A stretch of 64,000 nt of DNA from an uncultured Cohaesibacter sp. (GCF_963676275.1 NZ_OY781091.1:3636775-3700774); one strand, 5' to 3'; shown: positions 43,546 through 55,714, numbered from the stretch's first letter. Program-made: numbers and translations. Notes: a model not told the origin generated them from the letters alone.

Positions 43546-46077
43546 ATGACATTGCCTGACACCAATTCCAAAGACCGGAAAAGAAAACGCCACTCGATCA
43601 ATGTTAACTCGCGAGACAAGGGCGAAAAGTCAGTTACACGGATATTCAAGGTCTGGATTGGAGCCTACGCGCTCATTGTAGGCGCGGCGCTCGCCATAGC
43701 GACAGGCAATCCGGCCCATTCGGCCCCCGCACCGACCCCGGCAATCACCGCTGCGCCAACAGAAGCGCCGCAGCTGATTACCCCCAATGACATGCAATCG
43801 GGTGGTCTGTTGTTCCAGACCCGGCAGGAAGGCAAATATATCGTGGCCCCGAAGGTGGCAACCGATATCGAGATCGATGTCAGTGGTCCGGTCGCGCGCG
43901 CCATCGTGACGCAGAAATTCATCAACCCCAGCGACGCCTGGGTCGAGGGCATTTATGTGTTTCCGCTGCCCGATGACGCTGCCGTGGATCAATTGAGAAT
44001 GAAGATCGGTGACCGCATTATCGAAGGCAAGATCAAGCCCAAGGATGAAGCGCGCCAGATCTACGAGACGGCCAAACGGGAAGGCAAGAAAGCCAGCCTG
44101 CTCGAACAGCAGCGCCCCAATCTCTTCACCAATGCGGTGGCCAATATCGGCCCCAACGAAGCCGTGACCGTCCAGATCGAATATCAGCAAACCATCGCGC
44201 GCAAGGATGAGGAATTTTCCCTGCGCGTGCCGCTGGTCGTCGCGCCGCGCTACAATCCGCTGGCAAAGCCGCTCAAACCAGTCATGGACCTCAAAGCAAA
44301 CCAGACCGATAACAACACAAACGGCTGGTCTACCACTGATCCGGTTCCGGACAGGGATAAAATCACCGCGCCGCTCCTCGATCCTGAAAAAGAGGGCAAA
44401 AGCAATCCGGTCACTCTCAGCGTCCATCTCAAGGCAGGCTTCCCGCTCGACAATGTCGTCAGCCACTATCACGACGTGCTCGTCAAGCCGGAAGGGGGGG
44501 ATATGATGACCCTCTCCCTCAAGAAGGAAGCGGTTCCGGCCGATAAGGATTTTCTGCTGACCTGGACCGGCAAGCCCTCCGAAACACCCAATCTCGGCCT
44601 CTTCAGCCAGAGCCTCGACCAAACCCCGGGCGAGCAAGCGACCGGTGAGGCAGAGACCCAGAATGCCCAAGCTCAGGACGCAGAGGCAGAACAAGCCGAG
44701 AGCGATGACGAAGAAAAAACAGGCATCAAGGGAGATGGTGACCAATATCTGCTCGCCTATATCACCCCGCCCTACAAGCTGGCAAAGGACCTCAAGCTTC
44801 CGCCACGCGAAGTGATTTTCGTCATAGACCAGTCCGGTTCGATGGATGGCCCCTCCATCCAGCAGGCAAGAGAAAGCCTGATCGAAGCGCTCGGCCAGCT
44901 CAAGCCTGAAGACAGTTTCCAGATCATTCGCTTCAACGACCAGATGGAACAGCTTTTCTCAGCTCCGCAACCTGCCGACAAGGAGCATCTCTCCACAGCC
45001 CGTTACTGGGTTGCGGCCACGCAAGCGGGTGGTGGCACCGAAATGCTTCCCGCCATGCAGGCTGCCCTTGCAGATCATAATCCCAACGCTGCGACCCTGC
45101 GTCAGGTGATTTTTCTCACCGACGGCGCCATTGGCAATGAGCGTCAGCTGTTTGAAACCGTCAAGCAGCAGAAAGGCCGCTCGCGCATCTTCACGGTCGG
45201 CATCGGTTCGGCCCCCAACAGCTTTTTCATGTCGCGCGCGGCAGAAGTCGGCCGTGGCACTTTCACCCATATCGGCGACATCACGGAAGTGAAAAGCCAG
45301 ATGGCCAGGCTCTTCACCCAGTTGACCACGCCAGTTGCCACCGACCTCAGCATCGAATTTGCCAATGGCAAGGACATCGAGGCCTCACCAAGCGAATTGC
45401 CTGATCTCTACAAGGGAGAGCCGGTCGTGGTCGCCTTCAAGGGCAAGGATCTCGGCTCAGAATTGACGCTCAAGGGCCGCTTTGACGATCAGCCTTGGTC
45501 GATGACCGTTGACATCAGCAAGGCAGCGCCCTCCGGCGCAGTCGACAAATTATGGGCCCGCGGCAAGATCCGCCAGTTGGAGAATGAACGCCTGTTGGCC
45601 AGTGATCCGGCAGCAATCGACAAGGCAATCGAAAATCTCGGCCTCAGCCACCATCTGGTCACCCGCCTGACAAGTCTCGTGGCGGTGGATGTCACCCCGA
45701 CCCGCCCCGATGGAGAAACACTCGAAAGCCAGAAAGTGCCACTGAATCTGCCAGACGGATGGAATCTGGAAAGCCGCCTTGATGGTCTGGAAAGCGTCGA
45801 CAATCTGATCCAGCCATCGGCCGCACCAATGCGCGCCCTCAAGCGCCCTTCCCTGTTCAGCGCGCCCGCTCTGGAAGCCATGGCCACCAGTCCGGTGCCC
45901 AACGGCGGATCCGTCAAGGTGGCGTCCGTGGCGAGCTCCGGCGGCAGCCAGATCATGTTGCCAAAGACAGCCACTCCGGCAAGCCTCCTGATCCTTGCAG
46001 GCATCGCCCTGCTGACGTTGGCCGGAGCCCTGATCGCCTTTCTGCAATGGCGCAAGATCAGCCCGGCGCTGCGCTAA
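43546..46077 (+). CDS. VIT and VWA domain protein, class GN sortase target
   Basis: An 843-residue surface-directed protein. After an uncleaved-looking signal segment (IFKVWIGAYALIVGAALAIAT), a VIT domain follows (VSGPVARAIVTQKFINPSDAWVEGIYVFPLP). Next come an acidic spacer and a von Willebrand A domain with the metal site DQSGSM near residue 428 and FLTDGAIGNE. The C terminus has a sorting signal: LPKTATP at about residue 805, a hydrophobic helix and basic residues. This is the layout of the 'marine proteobacterial sortase target protein'. The sortase itself is encoded 69 bp downstream. The start at 43546 is by position; earlier in-frame starts are unlikely. Confidence 0.92.
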   Translation: MTLPDTNSKDRKRKRHSINVNSRDKGEKSVTRIFKVWIGAYALIVGAALAIATGNPAHSAPAPTPAITAAPTEAPQLITPNDMQSGGLLFQTRQEGKYIVAPKVATDIEIDVSGPVARAIVTQKFINPSDAWVEGIYVFPLPDDAAVDQLRMKIGDRIIEGKIKPKDEARQIYETAKREGKKASLLEQQRPNLFTNAVANIGPNEAVTVQIEYQQTIARKDEEFSLRVPLVVAPRYNPLAKPLKPVMDLKANQTDNNTNGWSTTDPVPDRDKITAPLLDPEKEGKSNPVTLSVHLKAGFPLDNVVSHYHDVLVKPEGGDMMTLSLKKEAVPADKDFLLTWTGKPSETPNLGLFSQSLDQTPGEQATGEAETQNAQAQDAEAEQAESDDEEKTGIKGDGDQYLLAYITPPYKLAKDLKLPPREVIFVIDQSGSMDGPSIQQARESLIEALGQLKPEDSFQIIRFNDQMEQLFSAPQPADKEHLSTARYWVAATQAGGGTEMLPAMQAALADHNPNAATLRQVIFLTDGAIGNERQLFETVKQQKGRSRIFTVGIGSAPNSFFMSRAAEVGRGTFTHIGDITEVKSQMARLFTQLTTPVATDLSIEFANGKDIEASPSELPDLYKGEPVVVAFKGKDLGSELTLKGRFDDQPWSMTVDISKAAPSGAVDKLWARGKIRQLENERLLASDPAAIDKAIENLGLSHHLVTRLTSLVAVDVTPTRPDGETLESQKVPLNLPDGWNLESRLDGLESVDNLIQPSAAPMRALKRPSLFSAPALEAMATSPVPNGGSVKVASVASSGGSQIMLPKTATPASLLILAGIALLTLAGALIAFLQWRKISPALR

Positions 46078-46146
46078 CCCCATATCCGTTGCGCATGCGG
46101 CATCCCGCCGCTTGCGCAAATCCCTATCAACCTATTCAGAGCAATC

Positions 46147-46761
46147 ATGAAACAACCAGCCCCCAGCCCCCTGCAGTTTAATTCAGGCATAGTCATTGCC
46201 ACGGCTCTTGGACTGCTGGGGCTGGGGTTACTTCTTTGGGGCTGCTGGATACCGGCTAAGGCACAACTGGCCCAGATTCTGCTCGAACGGGCATGGCAGC
46301 AAAGCAAGGCTGATGGCCGCCCGCACAAGGCATGGCCATGGGCGGATAGCTGGCCGGTGGCTCGGCTGACCATTCCGGCGCTGGATTTCGAGACCATCAT
46401 TCTCAAGGAAGCAGGCGGCGAAGGACTGGCATTCGGTCCGGTTCTGCTCGACCAGTCGGCCCCGTTGGGAAGAACAGGAACGAGTGTCATTGCCGCTCAC
46501 AGAGACACCCATTTCAGAAAGCTGGCGGATCTCCGCATCGGCATGCAGGTCATTGTTGAACCGGTGGCAGGGCCGAAACTGAGTTACAAGATCGAGGCCA
46601 GCCGCGTGGCCAGATGGGATCAGTCCGGCCTGATCAGGGACTCCCGGCAAGACACTCTCGTGCTTTCATCCTGCTGGCCCTTCGATGGCCTTGCCTCCTC
46701 GCCCTTGCGCTTCATTGCAGAAGCGACCCCGACGCGCCAAACGGCCAGCCTGCTCCACTAA
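46147..46761 (+). CDS. Class GN sortase (marine proteobacterial sortase)
   Basis: A 204-residue membrane-anchored transpeptidase expected to cut the LPKTA-type signal of the neighbouring VIT/VWA protein. One N-terminal span (GIVIATALGLLGLGLLLWGCW) is followed by the sortase barrel. The catalytic His is in VIAAHRDTHFRKL (about residue 118), the Cys in TLVLSSCWPFDG (about residue 175) and the Arg in SSPLRFIAEA. Sortases are rare in Gram-negative bacteria. This class is found mostly in marine Proteobacteria as a pair with a single target. The amine acceptor, and thus the attachment site, is unknown. Confidence 0.92.
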   Translation: MKQPAPSPLQFNSGIVIATALGLLGLGLLLWGCWIPAKAQLAQILLERAWQQSKADGRPHKAWPWADSWPVARLTIPALDFETIILKEAGGEGLAFGPVLLDQSAPLGRTGTSVIAAHRDTHFRKLADLRIGMQVIVEPVAGPKLSYKIEASRVARWDQSGLIRDSRQDTLVLSSCWPFDGLASSPLRFIAEATPTRQTASLLH

Positions 46762-47001
46762 CCCGGCCACGCGCTGCTCCCAGCCCCGACAACGAACGGT
46801 CAACGGGCAGCATGAGCGCCGCTCCTGCCCGGTCTGATTGATGATCAGAAATCAGTTGCAGCGATGAATAACTTGCCGTAGATATCGGACATTCCTGCCG
46901 AATGTCCGGCCCTTCTGCAAGTCCATCAGGCCCATTCCTTCCGGCCCTTACTGATTGGCCGCCAAGCATCGGGCCCAACCCCATCTGGAAAGCTGCACTC
47001 C

Positions 47002-47922
47002 ATGCCAAGAATGACTGCCAACCTGCTGTTGCTGATCGCCGCCATCGTCTGGGGTGCGGCCTTTGTTGCCCAGTCCACGGCAATGGATTCGATGGGACCG
47101 ATGAATTTCACCGGCATTCGCTTCATTCTGGCCACGCTGGCCGTCGCTCCCTTTGCCTGGCTGGAACGCAAACGGGTGCAAAATCCCATTCCCCTGCCGG
47201 TAATCGGCAAGGGCATTCTGGTTGGTGTCGTCTTCTTTGCCGGCATGGCCTTTCAGCAATTCGGCTTTGCCACGACATCGGTCACCAATGCCGGTTTCCT
47301 CACCGCGCTTTATGTTCCGCTGACCCCGGTCATCGGTGTGCTGATCTTCCGCAGTTGGCCCAGCCCGATCATCTGGCCCATCGTTGCCATATCGGTCATC
47401 GGCGCCTATCTGCTTGCGGGCAGTCTGGAAAGCATGAAGCAGGGCGACATCCTGATGCTGTTCAGCGCCCTGTCCTGGGCCTTGCAGATCATTTTCGTTG
47501 GCCGGATGGTCAGCAAATATGGCAACCCGCTGGCCTTCGCCTTCCTGCAATTTGCCACCGCCAGCATATTGGGCTTTCTGGGCGGGCTGCCATTTGAAAG
47601 CCTCGATCTTTCCGGCCTGCAGGGTGCATGGTTCCAGATCATCTATACCGGCGTCTTCTCCGGTGCCCTCGCCTTCGGCCTTCAGGCCATCGGTCAGCGC
47701 TATACACCGCCAGCCGATGCCGCCATCATCCTTTCAGGCGAAAGCCTGTTTGCCGCGATTTTCGGCGCCATCCTGCTCGGCGAACGCCTGACCCCTACCC
47801 AGTATCTTGGCTGCTTCCTGATCTTCTCCTGTATCCTGTTGGTGGAACTGCTGCCCCAGATCCAGAAGCGCCTGCGCCGCGCCAGAAAAGGTGCTGAAGC
47901 CTCTGCCGACAGCCCCGCCTGA
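47002..47922 (+). CDS. DMT-superfamily (EamA) transporter
   Basis: A 306-residue inner-membrane transporter with ten predicted helices in two EamA repeats. The first repeat is NLLLLIAAIVWGAAFVAQSTAM to about residue 135, the second from GDILMLFSALSWALQIIFVGRMV to ESLFAAIFGAILLGERLTPTQYLGCFLI, the typical closing motif. Such proteins export amino acids, metabolites or drugs; the substrate cannot be told. It has its own spacing from the sortase gene (240 bp without features) and is convergent with the sulfide:quinone oxidoreductase gene. Confidence 0.9.
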   Translation: MPRMTANLLLLIAAIVWGAAFVAQSTAMDSMGPMNFTGIRFILATLAVAPFAWLERKRVQNPIPLPVIGKGILVGVVFFAGMAFQQFGFATTSVTNAGFLTALYVPLTPVIGVLIFRSWPSPIIWPIVAISVIGAYLLAGSLESMKQGDILMLFSALSWALQIIFVGRMVSKYGNPLAFAFLQFATASILGFLGGLPFESLDLSGLQGAWFQIIYTGVFSGALAFGLQAIGQRYTPPADAAIILSGESLFAAIFGAILLGERLTPTQYLGCFLIFSCILLVELLPQIQKRLRRARKGAEASADSPA

Positions 47923-47971
47923 GCCATGGCAGCATCAGGATCGAGATAGGATCGAAATCTGGTTCGGGCAT

Positions 47972-48002
47972 AAAAAAAGCCGCTGCTCGAAAGAACAGCG
48001 GC
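47972..48002 (-). terminator. Terminator behind the sulfide:quinone oxidoreductase gene
   Basis: On the minus strand GCCGCTG/CAGCGGC with a 10-nt loop is followed by seven T. It lies about 37 bp behind the stop codon. Confidence 0.8.
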
Positions 48003-48038
48003 AAGTCAAGCTTCCATCCGGAATAGTGAGCCGTCGGA

Positions 48039-49310
48039 TCAATTCTTGATCTTGGCGATATCAAGCAGGCTCAGAACGGCCTTCTCATAATAGGGTTCGG
48101 TTTCGCCCTTGCGGATCTTGCGCAGGAAATATTTCTCAAAGGCGATCTTGGCCAGATGCACCCATTTGCCCTGCCCTGAATAGTTGGTGTTGCGCGGCGG
48201 AATCTGCGGCATGGCAACAAAGGCCAGCCCGGAATCCCCGAAATCGGCAAGGCAAATCGCATTCCACGTCGCTTCGTGGCTTGGCTCCTTGCCGGAAAGC
48301 AGCTCCTTCAGATTCTTGGCGGAAGCCGTAACCATGGATTCGATCATATAGCCGGTTTTCGGCACGCCGACAGGAACCGGCGTCGGCTCGTAAGGCGCAA
48401 TCGCAATGCAGACGCCAATGCCGAAGATATTGGGATATTTCGGATTACGCTGATGCTTGTCGACGATCACGAAGCCGCGCGGATTGACCAGCCCCTCGAT
48501 GCCGCGCAAGGCTGGAATGCCGCGGAAGGCGGGCAGCATCATGGAATGTTTGAAAGGCAGTTCGTGCTTCTTCTTCTCCTTGCCATCGGCGTCAAACTCG
48601 GTGACAAACATCTTGCCTTCTTCGACCTTGTCGACCTTGGCATTGGTGATCCATTTCACCGTGCGGTCACGCATTGCCGATTCCAGCATGCCCTTGGTGT
48701 CACCAACGCCACCAAGCCCCAGATGCCCCACATAGGGCTCTGACGTCACGAAGGTCATCGGCACCTTGTCGCGGATCTTGCGCTTGCGCAGATCGGTATC
48801 GAAAATCATCGCCGTTTCATAGGCCGGGCCATAACAGGATGCCCCCTGCACGGCACCAACCACGATCGGGCCGGGATCAGCGCAGAAAGCTTCCCATTTC
48901 TCATAGCCCGAAGTCGCGTGATCGACATCACAAACCGAAATGGTGTTGCCCTCAGGCCCCAATCCCTCGATTTCATCAAAGGCCAGCTCCGGTCCGGTGG
49001 CAATCACCAGATAATCGTAGGAAACAGTCTCGCCATTCTCCAGACCCACCGAATTATTCTCCGGATCAAGGCTGGTAACGGCAGAGCAGATGAAATCCAC
49101 CTTGTTCTTGGGCAACACGGTTGCCAGATCAAGGGTGATATCCTTCTTCTTGCGCCAGCCGACAGCAACCCACGGGTTGGATGGTGTAAACTGGAAAAAC
49201 GGTTTGTTTGAAATCACGGTCACCTTGTCCATTTTGGACAATTCCTGACGCATTTCATAAGCAGCGGATAGACCTCCCAGGCCTCCCCCCAAAACCACTA
49301 CGTGAGTCAT
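48039..49310 (-). CDS. sqr: Sulfide:quinone oxidoreductase
   Basis: A 423-residue FAD protein that oxidises sulfide to sulfane sulfur or polysulfide and reduces quinone at the membrane surface. The FAD-binding start is HVVVLGGGLGGLSAAYEM. YLVIATGPELAF and VGAVQGASCYGPAYE follow, then PVPVGVPKTGYMIESMV. The three cysteines of the Acidithiobacillus-type enzyme are all in place here (Cys127, Cys159, Cys353), so it should be catalytically complete. An AAAGGAG site precedes the ATG. A perfect sulfur-regulon motif lies 69 bp upstream. It probably supplies sulfane sulfur that the octaheme cytochromes may handle further. Confidence 0.93.
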   Translation of the reverse strand: MTHVVVLGGGLGGLSAAYEMRQELSKMDKVTVISNKPFFQFTPSNPWVAVGWRKKKDITLDLATVLPKNKVDFICSAVTSLDPENNSVGLENGETVSYDYLVIATGPELAFDEIEGLGPEGNTISVCDVDHATSGYEKWEAFCADPGPIVVGAVQGASCYGPAYETAMIFDTDLRKRKIRDKVPMTFVTSEPYVGHLGLGGVGDTKGMLESAMRDRTVKWITNAKVDKVEEGKMFVTEFDADGKEKKKHELPFKHSMMLPAFRGIPALRGIEGLVNPRGFVIVDKHQRNPKYPNIFGIGVCIAIAPYEPTPVPVGVPKTGYMIESMVTASAKNLKELLSGKEPSHEATWNAICLADFGDSGLAFVAMPQIPPRNTNYSGQGKWVHLAKIAFEKYFLRKIRKGETEPYYEKAVLSLLDIAKIKN

Positions 49311-49378
49311 GCTCTCTCCTTTACGGCCCCGCCCCTCCCCGGAAAACGGAGCATCCCGATTGGCCTCATGCTTGTATT

Positions 49379-49396
49379 TTAGTAAATTCGAATATT
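49379..49396. promoter_or_regulatory. Sulfur-regulon motif, copy 4 (upstream of sqr)
   Basis: TTAGTAAATTCGAATATT is a perfect match to TTAGTAWWTNNNAATATT, 69 bp before the sqr start. The flank CTAAAATACAAGCAT resembles the one beside copy 2. Confidence 0.6.
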
Positions 49397-49544
49397 AGGA
49401 CAATTTAATACAGCATGAAATAACCAATTCGACTGATGCAGCCGGCAAGGCAAAAAGCGCCGCGTCAGGATTTTTCATTTCCCCCCTTCATATTCTCGCT
49501 TTGTTCCCTTACATTATGCGCGAACAGCAGCGCGAGGCAGGCAC

Positions 49545-52244
<2,700 letters not shown>

Positions 52245-52400
52245 GGGTTGCTCGGCCTCTCCCGGCTAATCCTCCGAACGCTTCGAGCCATCGCGTTCCC
52301 GCTCATAGTGCTTCATGCTCTGCTCCTCCAAATGCCGGGTCCGATACCGTAACGGATACTAGAAAGCAGGAGACAGGACCGCAACAGCGCAAATAAAGAA

Positions 52401-52424
52401 AAAGGCCCCTCGCAAGGGGCCTTT
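52401..52424 (-). terminator. Terminator of the outer-membrane protein gene
   Basis: Stem AAAGGCCCC/GGGGCCTTT with a 6-nt loop; on the minus strand it runs into TTTTTCTTT. It lies 23 bp behind the stop. Confidence 0.8.
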
Positions 52425-52446
52425 CTCGATCGATCTGGCATCAGGA

Positions 52447-53169
52447 TCAGAACTGTTTGGTCAATCCGACATGGACCATGTGCAGGTCATCTGAAATCTT
52501 GTAGGAAGAACCGCCAGTGTCGAATTCGGTGTGAGACCCGAAATTCGCATAGGAATAACCCACGCGGGCCATCCAGCCGTCCTGAATCACACGTTCAAAG
52601 CTTGCACCGACCAGAATACCGAGGCGAGCATCACCACCGAAAACGGACGCACTGCTGTCTGCATAGAAGGAAGTGGATGAACCATCCAGATCACCATAGC
52701 CATAATCGACATCAGCGACAATGGCACCTGCCTTGGCAGTGAAAAGCGACTTGTCAAAGGCAACACCAAAGCGTGCCGCAAGGCTGCCATAGGCACCATA
52801 TTCGACATCGCCGAAATAGTCGTTGCCATCGGGCCAATAGAAGCCGTCATTTGCTCCGAGATAGCCGACCTCGGCCTCAAGACCATAGACAAACTGTTTG
52901 AACTGCCAGTTATACCCGGCAACTGCGCCACCCAGAAAACCTTCCGGATCAACATCCGCCCTGTCATCCGGGGCAGAACCATCGAAGCTGCTCGCTTCAC
53001 CTTCTGCTCCACTTGCCCCGACGCCGTAGCCAACCAGAGCCCCCGCATAGAAACCGGACCAGTCATAAACGGCCTCATCGGCCTTGGGTGCGGAGACAGA
53101 GGCTGGCAGATCGGCTGCAACAGCAGGAACCGCAGATCCCAGCAACAAAAGGAACCCTAATTTTTTCAT
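52447..53169 (-). CDS. Outer-membrane beta-barrel protein (Omp25/Omp31-like)
   Basis: A 240-residue outer-membrane protein. The signal peptide MKKLGFLLLLGSAVPAVAADLP is cut after AVAA. An eight-stranded barrel follows, with YDWSGFYAGALVGYGVG as first strand, GAVAGYNWQFKQFVYGLEAEVGY, and the closing strand HMVHVGLTKQF, which ends in Phe as BamA substrates do. The layout is that of rhizobial Omp25/31 and heat-resistant agglutinin-like porins. The ATG at 53169 is chosen for the signal peptide and for GGTGGG upstream. Its role is probably structural. Confidence 0.9.
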   Translation of the reverse strand: MKKLGFLLLLGSAVPAVAADLPASVSAPKADEAVYDWSGFYAGALVGYGVGASGAEGEASSFDGSAPDDRADVDPEGFLGGAVAGYNWQFKQFVYGLEAEVGYLGANDGFYWPDGNDYFGDVEYGAYGSLAARFGVAFDKSLFTAKAGAIVADVDYGYGDLDGSSTSFYADSSASVFGGDARLGILVGASFERVIQDGWMARVGYSYANFGSHTEFDTGGSSYKISDDLHMVHVGLTKQF

Positions 53170-53429
53170 CAATTTACCCACCAACAATTTGCCCACCAAA
53201 AATTCAGCTTTTATGCTCTCGCTCATACCAGACATAGTAAGTTTCGACAATGTCCAAAATGCTAGTCAGAACAAATTCAACAGCTATTGCCTCAGAAAAT
53301 GTCAATTACCAGAATAGGTTGCCGTGGTTCCGCAGATAACAACCCACCAAAACTGACATACCTGTTCAAGCTCGCGCCGCAAACCTTCAGGCCGATCACC
53401 GCTGCCCCTGCAGAGGAGGAGATAGAGAC

Positions 53430-53465
53430 AAAAAAAGGCCCCCCACCACGATCAGGCGGGAGGCC
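53430..53465 (-). terminator. Terminator of the dcu gene
   Basis: On the minus strand GGCCTCCCGCC/GGTGGGGGGCC (two G-T pairs) is followed by seven T, 31 bp behind the stop. Confidence 0.8.
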
Positions 53466-53495
53466 GAATAGTCTCTTCTCCAGCAAGGCAGAAAC

Positions 53496-54824
53496 CTAGC
53501 CGATGACGATTTCCGCCAGCAGGAATCCGACAACCGAGCCGGTGATGACGGCGATCAGACCAACCATCATGAAGGAATGGTTGAAATACCATTTGCCGAT
53601 CTTGGTGGTACCCGACATGTCGAAATTCACCGTTGCAATATCGGACGGATAGTTTGGAATGAAGAAATAGCCGTAAAGCGCGGGCATCAGGCCGATCAGC
53701 AGCGCCGGATCAAGCCCCAGCCCGAGACCGACCGGCAGCATCATGCGTGCCACAACGGCCTGCGAGTTGACCACCACGGAAACGATGAACAGTGCCAGAG
53801 CAAAGGTCCATGGATAATTGGTCACCATCTCGACGATGCCGGATTTGAACTGCGGCATGGCATATTGGAAATAGGTGTCCGACATCCAGGCAATACCGAA
53901 AATCGCAATGGCTGCCACCATGCCGGATTTGAACACCACGCCATCCGGCACGGTGCGCGGCTGCGTCTTGGTTGCCAGCATGATGATACCGCCAAAGCAA
54001 AGCATCATCATCTGAATGACCACCGACATGCTGATCGGCTTTTCTTCACCGGCAACAGTGCGGATCTCCGGCACCATGGCAATCACCACAATGGATAGGA
54101 TCGCGGCGATGAACAGCAGCACCGCATTGCGCGCCTTGGGAGGCAGCTTTTCATTGAGGGAAGTCGCCGTGGTGGTCTTGATCTTCTCGGCCCATGCAGG
54201 ATCCTCAAGACGCTTCTGATAGTCTGGATCGTCGCCCAGCTCCTTGCCGCGCCGCATGCTGTAGAGCGCCATGGCCAGCGTACCGCACAATGTCGCCGGA
54301 ACGGTGACCATCAGGATCGAAAGCAGGGTGATCTCGTGATTGAGATCTGACAGCTGCGCCAGATAATAGACAACGGCTGCGGAAATCGGCGAAGCCGTGA
54401 TCCCCACCTGCGAGGCAACCGAGGCAGCAGCCATTGGCCGCTCCGGACGAATACCATTTTTCAGAGCCACATCGCCGATGATCGGCATGATGGAATAGAC
54501 CGCATGGCCAGTTCCCAGCATGAAGGTCATCGTATAGGTGACGAAGGGCGCGATCAGCGTTACCCGCTTGGGGTTCGACCGCAACATGCGTTCGGCCACC
54601 TGCAGCATATATTTCAGACCACCTGCGGCCTCCAGAATGGACGCACAGGTAACAACGGCCAGAATGATCAGCATCACGGTGACGGGAGGAGACGTCGGCG
54701 GCATCTGGAAGACAAACACTTCGATGACCAGACCGATACCTGATACCACGCCAAGACCGATCCCGCCGAAACGGGAACCGATATAAAGCATGATGAGCAG
54801 GAAGAAGAATTCGAGATAAAGCAT
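53496..54824 (-). CDS. Anaerobic C4-dicarboxylate transporter (Dcu family)
   Basis: A 442-residue inner-membrane transporter of the DcuA/DcuB family, which exchange succinate, fumarate, malate or aspartate, mostly when oxygen is low. It has about ten to twelve helices. It starts MLYLEFFFLLIMLYIGSRFGGIGLGVVSG. The family segments TCASILEAAGGLKYMLQVAERMLR, TYTMTFMLGTGHAVYSIMPII and VASQVGITASPISAAVVYYLA are intact. The latter half has PNYPSDIATVNFDMSGTTKIGK. DcuA and DcuB cannot be separated by eye. An AAAGGA site precedes the start. It stands alone, with its own terminator. Confidence 0.93.
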   Translation of the reverse strand: MLYLEFFFLLIMLYIGSRFGGIGLGVVSGIGLVIEVFVFQMPPTSPPVTVMLIILAVVTCASILEAAGGLKYMLQVAERMLRSNPKRVTLIAPFVTYTMTFMLGTGHAVYSIMPIIGDVALKNGIRPERPMAAASVASQVGITASPISAAVVYYLAQLSDLNHEITLLSILMVTVPATLCGTLAMALYSMRRGKELGDDPDYQKRLEDPAWAEKIKTTTATSLNEKLPPKARNAVLLFIAAILSIVVIAMVPEIRTVAGEEKPISMSVVIQMMMLCFGGIIMLATKTQPRTVPDGVVFKSGMVAAIAIFGIAWMSDTYFQYAMPQFKSGIVEMVTNYPWTFALALFIVSVVVNSQAVVARMMLPVGLGLGLDPALLIGLMPALYGYFFIPNYPSDIATVNFDMSGTTKIGKWYFNHSFMMVGLIAVITGSVVGFLLAEIVIG

Positions 54825-55236
54825 AAACGGGGTCCTTTCGGCGACAGAACCGCACGCAGATCATACTGACGGTCAGATATGGGCAAATAACTTAAAACCG
54901 CATAGAGCAGCTTCTGCAAACAAGAGATGCCCGAATTACTTGGCGTTCGCCAGTGTGCACGCAGTTGCATATCACTGATATAGACAATATTCGCAATCGA
55001 GTTACTACGTAACTAGAAAACCTATCCACGATTATTGACTCATTCTTCATTTTTTATAGGCTAACGCTATGGATAGCGTGGCAAAATGGCAACAGACGCG
55101 TATTAATGCGCCAGAACCGGCCCGAAAAAGCCCTCCCGCCCGAGTTTGCCATCATTCAATCACACTGACGCCCCTTTGCCGGTCAAAAACGAACCCGGAC
55201 ATAAGCAAAGATGACAATAGAGAGTGAGAGACCACC
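54825..55236. other. Divergent region between dcu and rlpA
   Basis: About 410 bp hold both promoters. An inverted repeat AGTTAC-TAC-GTAACT (55000-55014) is the clearest element. No FNR-type TTGAT-N4-ATCAA box was found. No gene is supported. Confidence 0.45.
55000..55014. promoter_or_regulatory. Inverted repeat in the dcu-rlpA region
   Basis: AGTTAC-TAC-GTAACT is a perfect 6-bp inverted repeat, 176 bp before dcu and 220 bp before rlpA, of unknown use. Confidence 0.35.
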
Positions 55237-55605
55237 TTGAACAAGATAGCGGCAACCGGCATCGGCCTCCTCGCAGGCCTGTTATTTATGATGGTTCTAC
55301 AGGATGTGAGCCATGCAACGGAGCAGAGCGAAAAATGCGGTACGGCCTCCTGGTATCAGTTGACCTCGCAGACAGCATCGGGAGAAATGGCCAATCCGAC
55401 CAAGATGACGGCGGCCCATCGCTCCATCGATTTCGGCGAAAAGCTCGAAGTAACCAATATGCGCAATGGCAAATCCATTATCGTGCGCGTGAATGATCGA
55501 GGCCCATTCATCAAGGGGCGCATTCTTGATCTCAGTCGGGCAGCCGCCAAGGAACTCGGCTTCAAGAATGCAGGCGTCACAAAAGTCTGTTTCAAAAGAC
55601 TGTAG
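55237..55605 (+). CDS. RlpA-like double-psi beta-barrel protein
   Basis: A 122-residue exported protein consisting of a signal peptide (MNKIAATGIGLLAGLLFMMVLQDVSHAT) and a minimal RlpA domain. It shows GTASWYQLTSQTASGEM, KLEVTNMRNGKSIIVRVNDRGPFIKGRILDLSRAAAKELG, with the RVNDRGPF and ILDLS segments of the family. RlpA proteins are septal-ring lytic transglycosylases cutting naked glycan strands. Here no SPOR domain is present and the usual lipobox is absent, so it may be soluble in the periplasm. It starts at TTG (55237) with GAGAG upstream. A terminator lies about 110 bp downstream. Confidence 0.85.
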   Translation: MNKIAATGIGLLAGLLFMMVLQDVSHATEQSEKCGTASWYQLTSQTASGEMANPTKMTAAHRSIDFGEKLEVTNMRNGKSIIVRVNDRGPFIKGRILDLSRAAAKELGFKNAGVTKVCFKRL

Positions 55606-55714
55606 AATTTCGCGGAAATTTCAAAAGCAACGCGAGCATCCGGGCAGCGCAGGCCCTCTTTGCGCCTGCAGCCCGCCAGAATGCACAATGTTCTATGCAT
55701 CATGATCCGGAGCT

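Noticed and set aside
48039-49310. Type II NADH dehydrogenase as identity of the FAD protein
   Set aside because: The three SQR cysteines and the GASCYGPAYE and PVPVGVPKTGYMIE segments favour sulfide:quinone oxidoreductase.
54986-54996. AATATTCGCAA before dcu, identical to half of the DUF2892 sulfur motif
   Set aside because: The other half (TACTAA) is absent at the right spacing, so it was not counted as a fifth regulon site.
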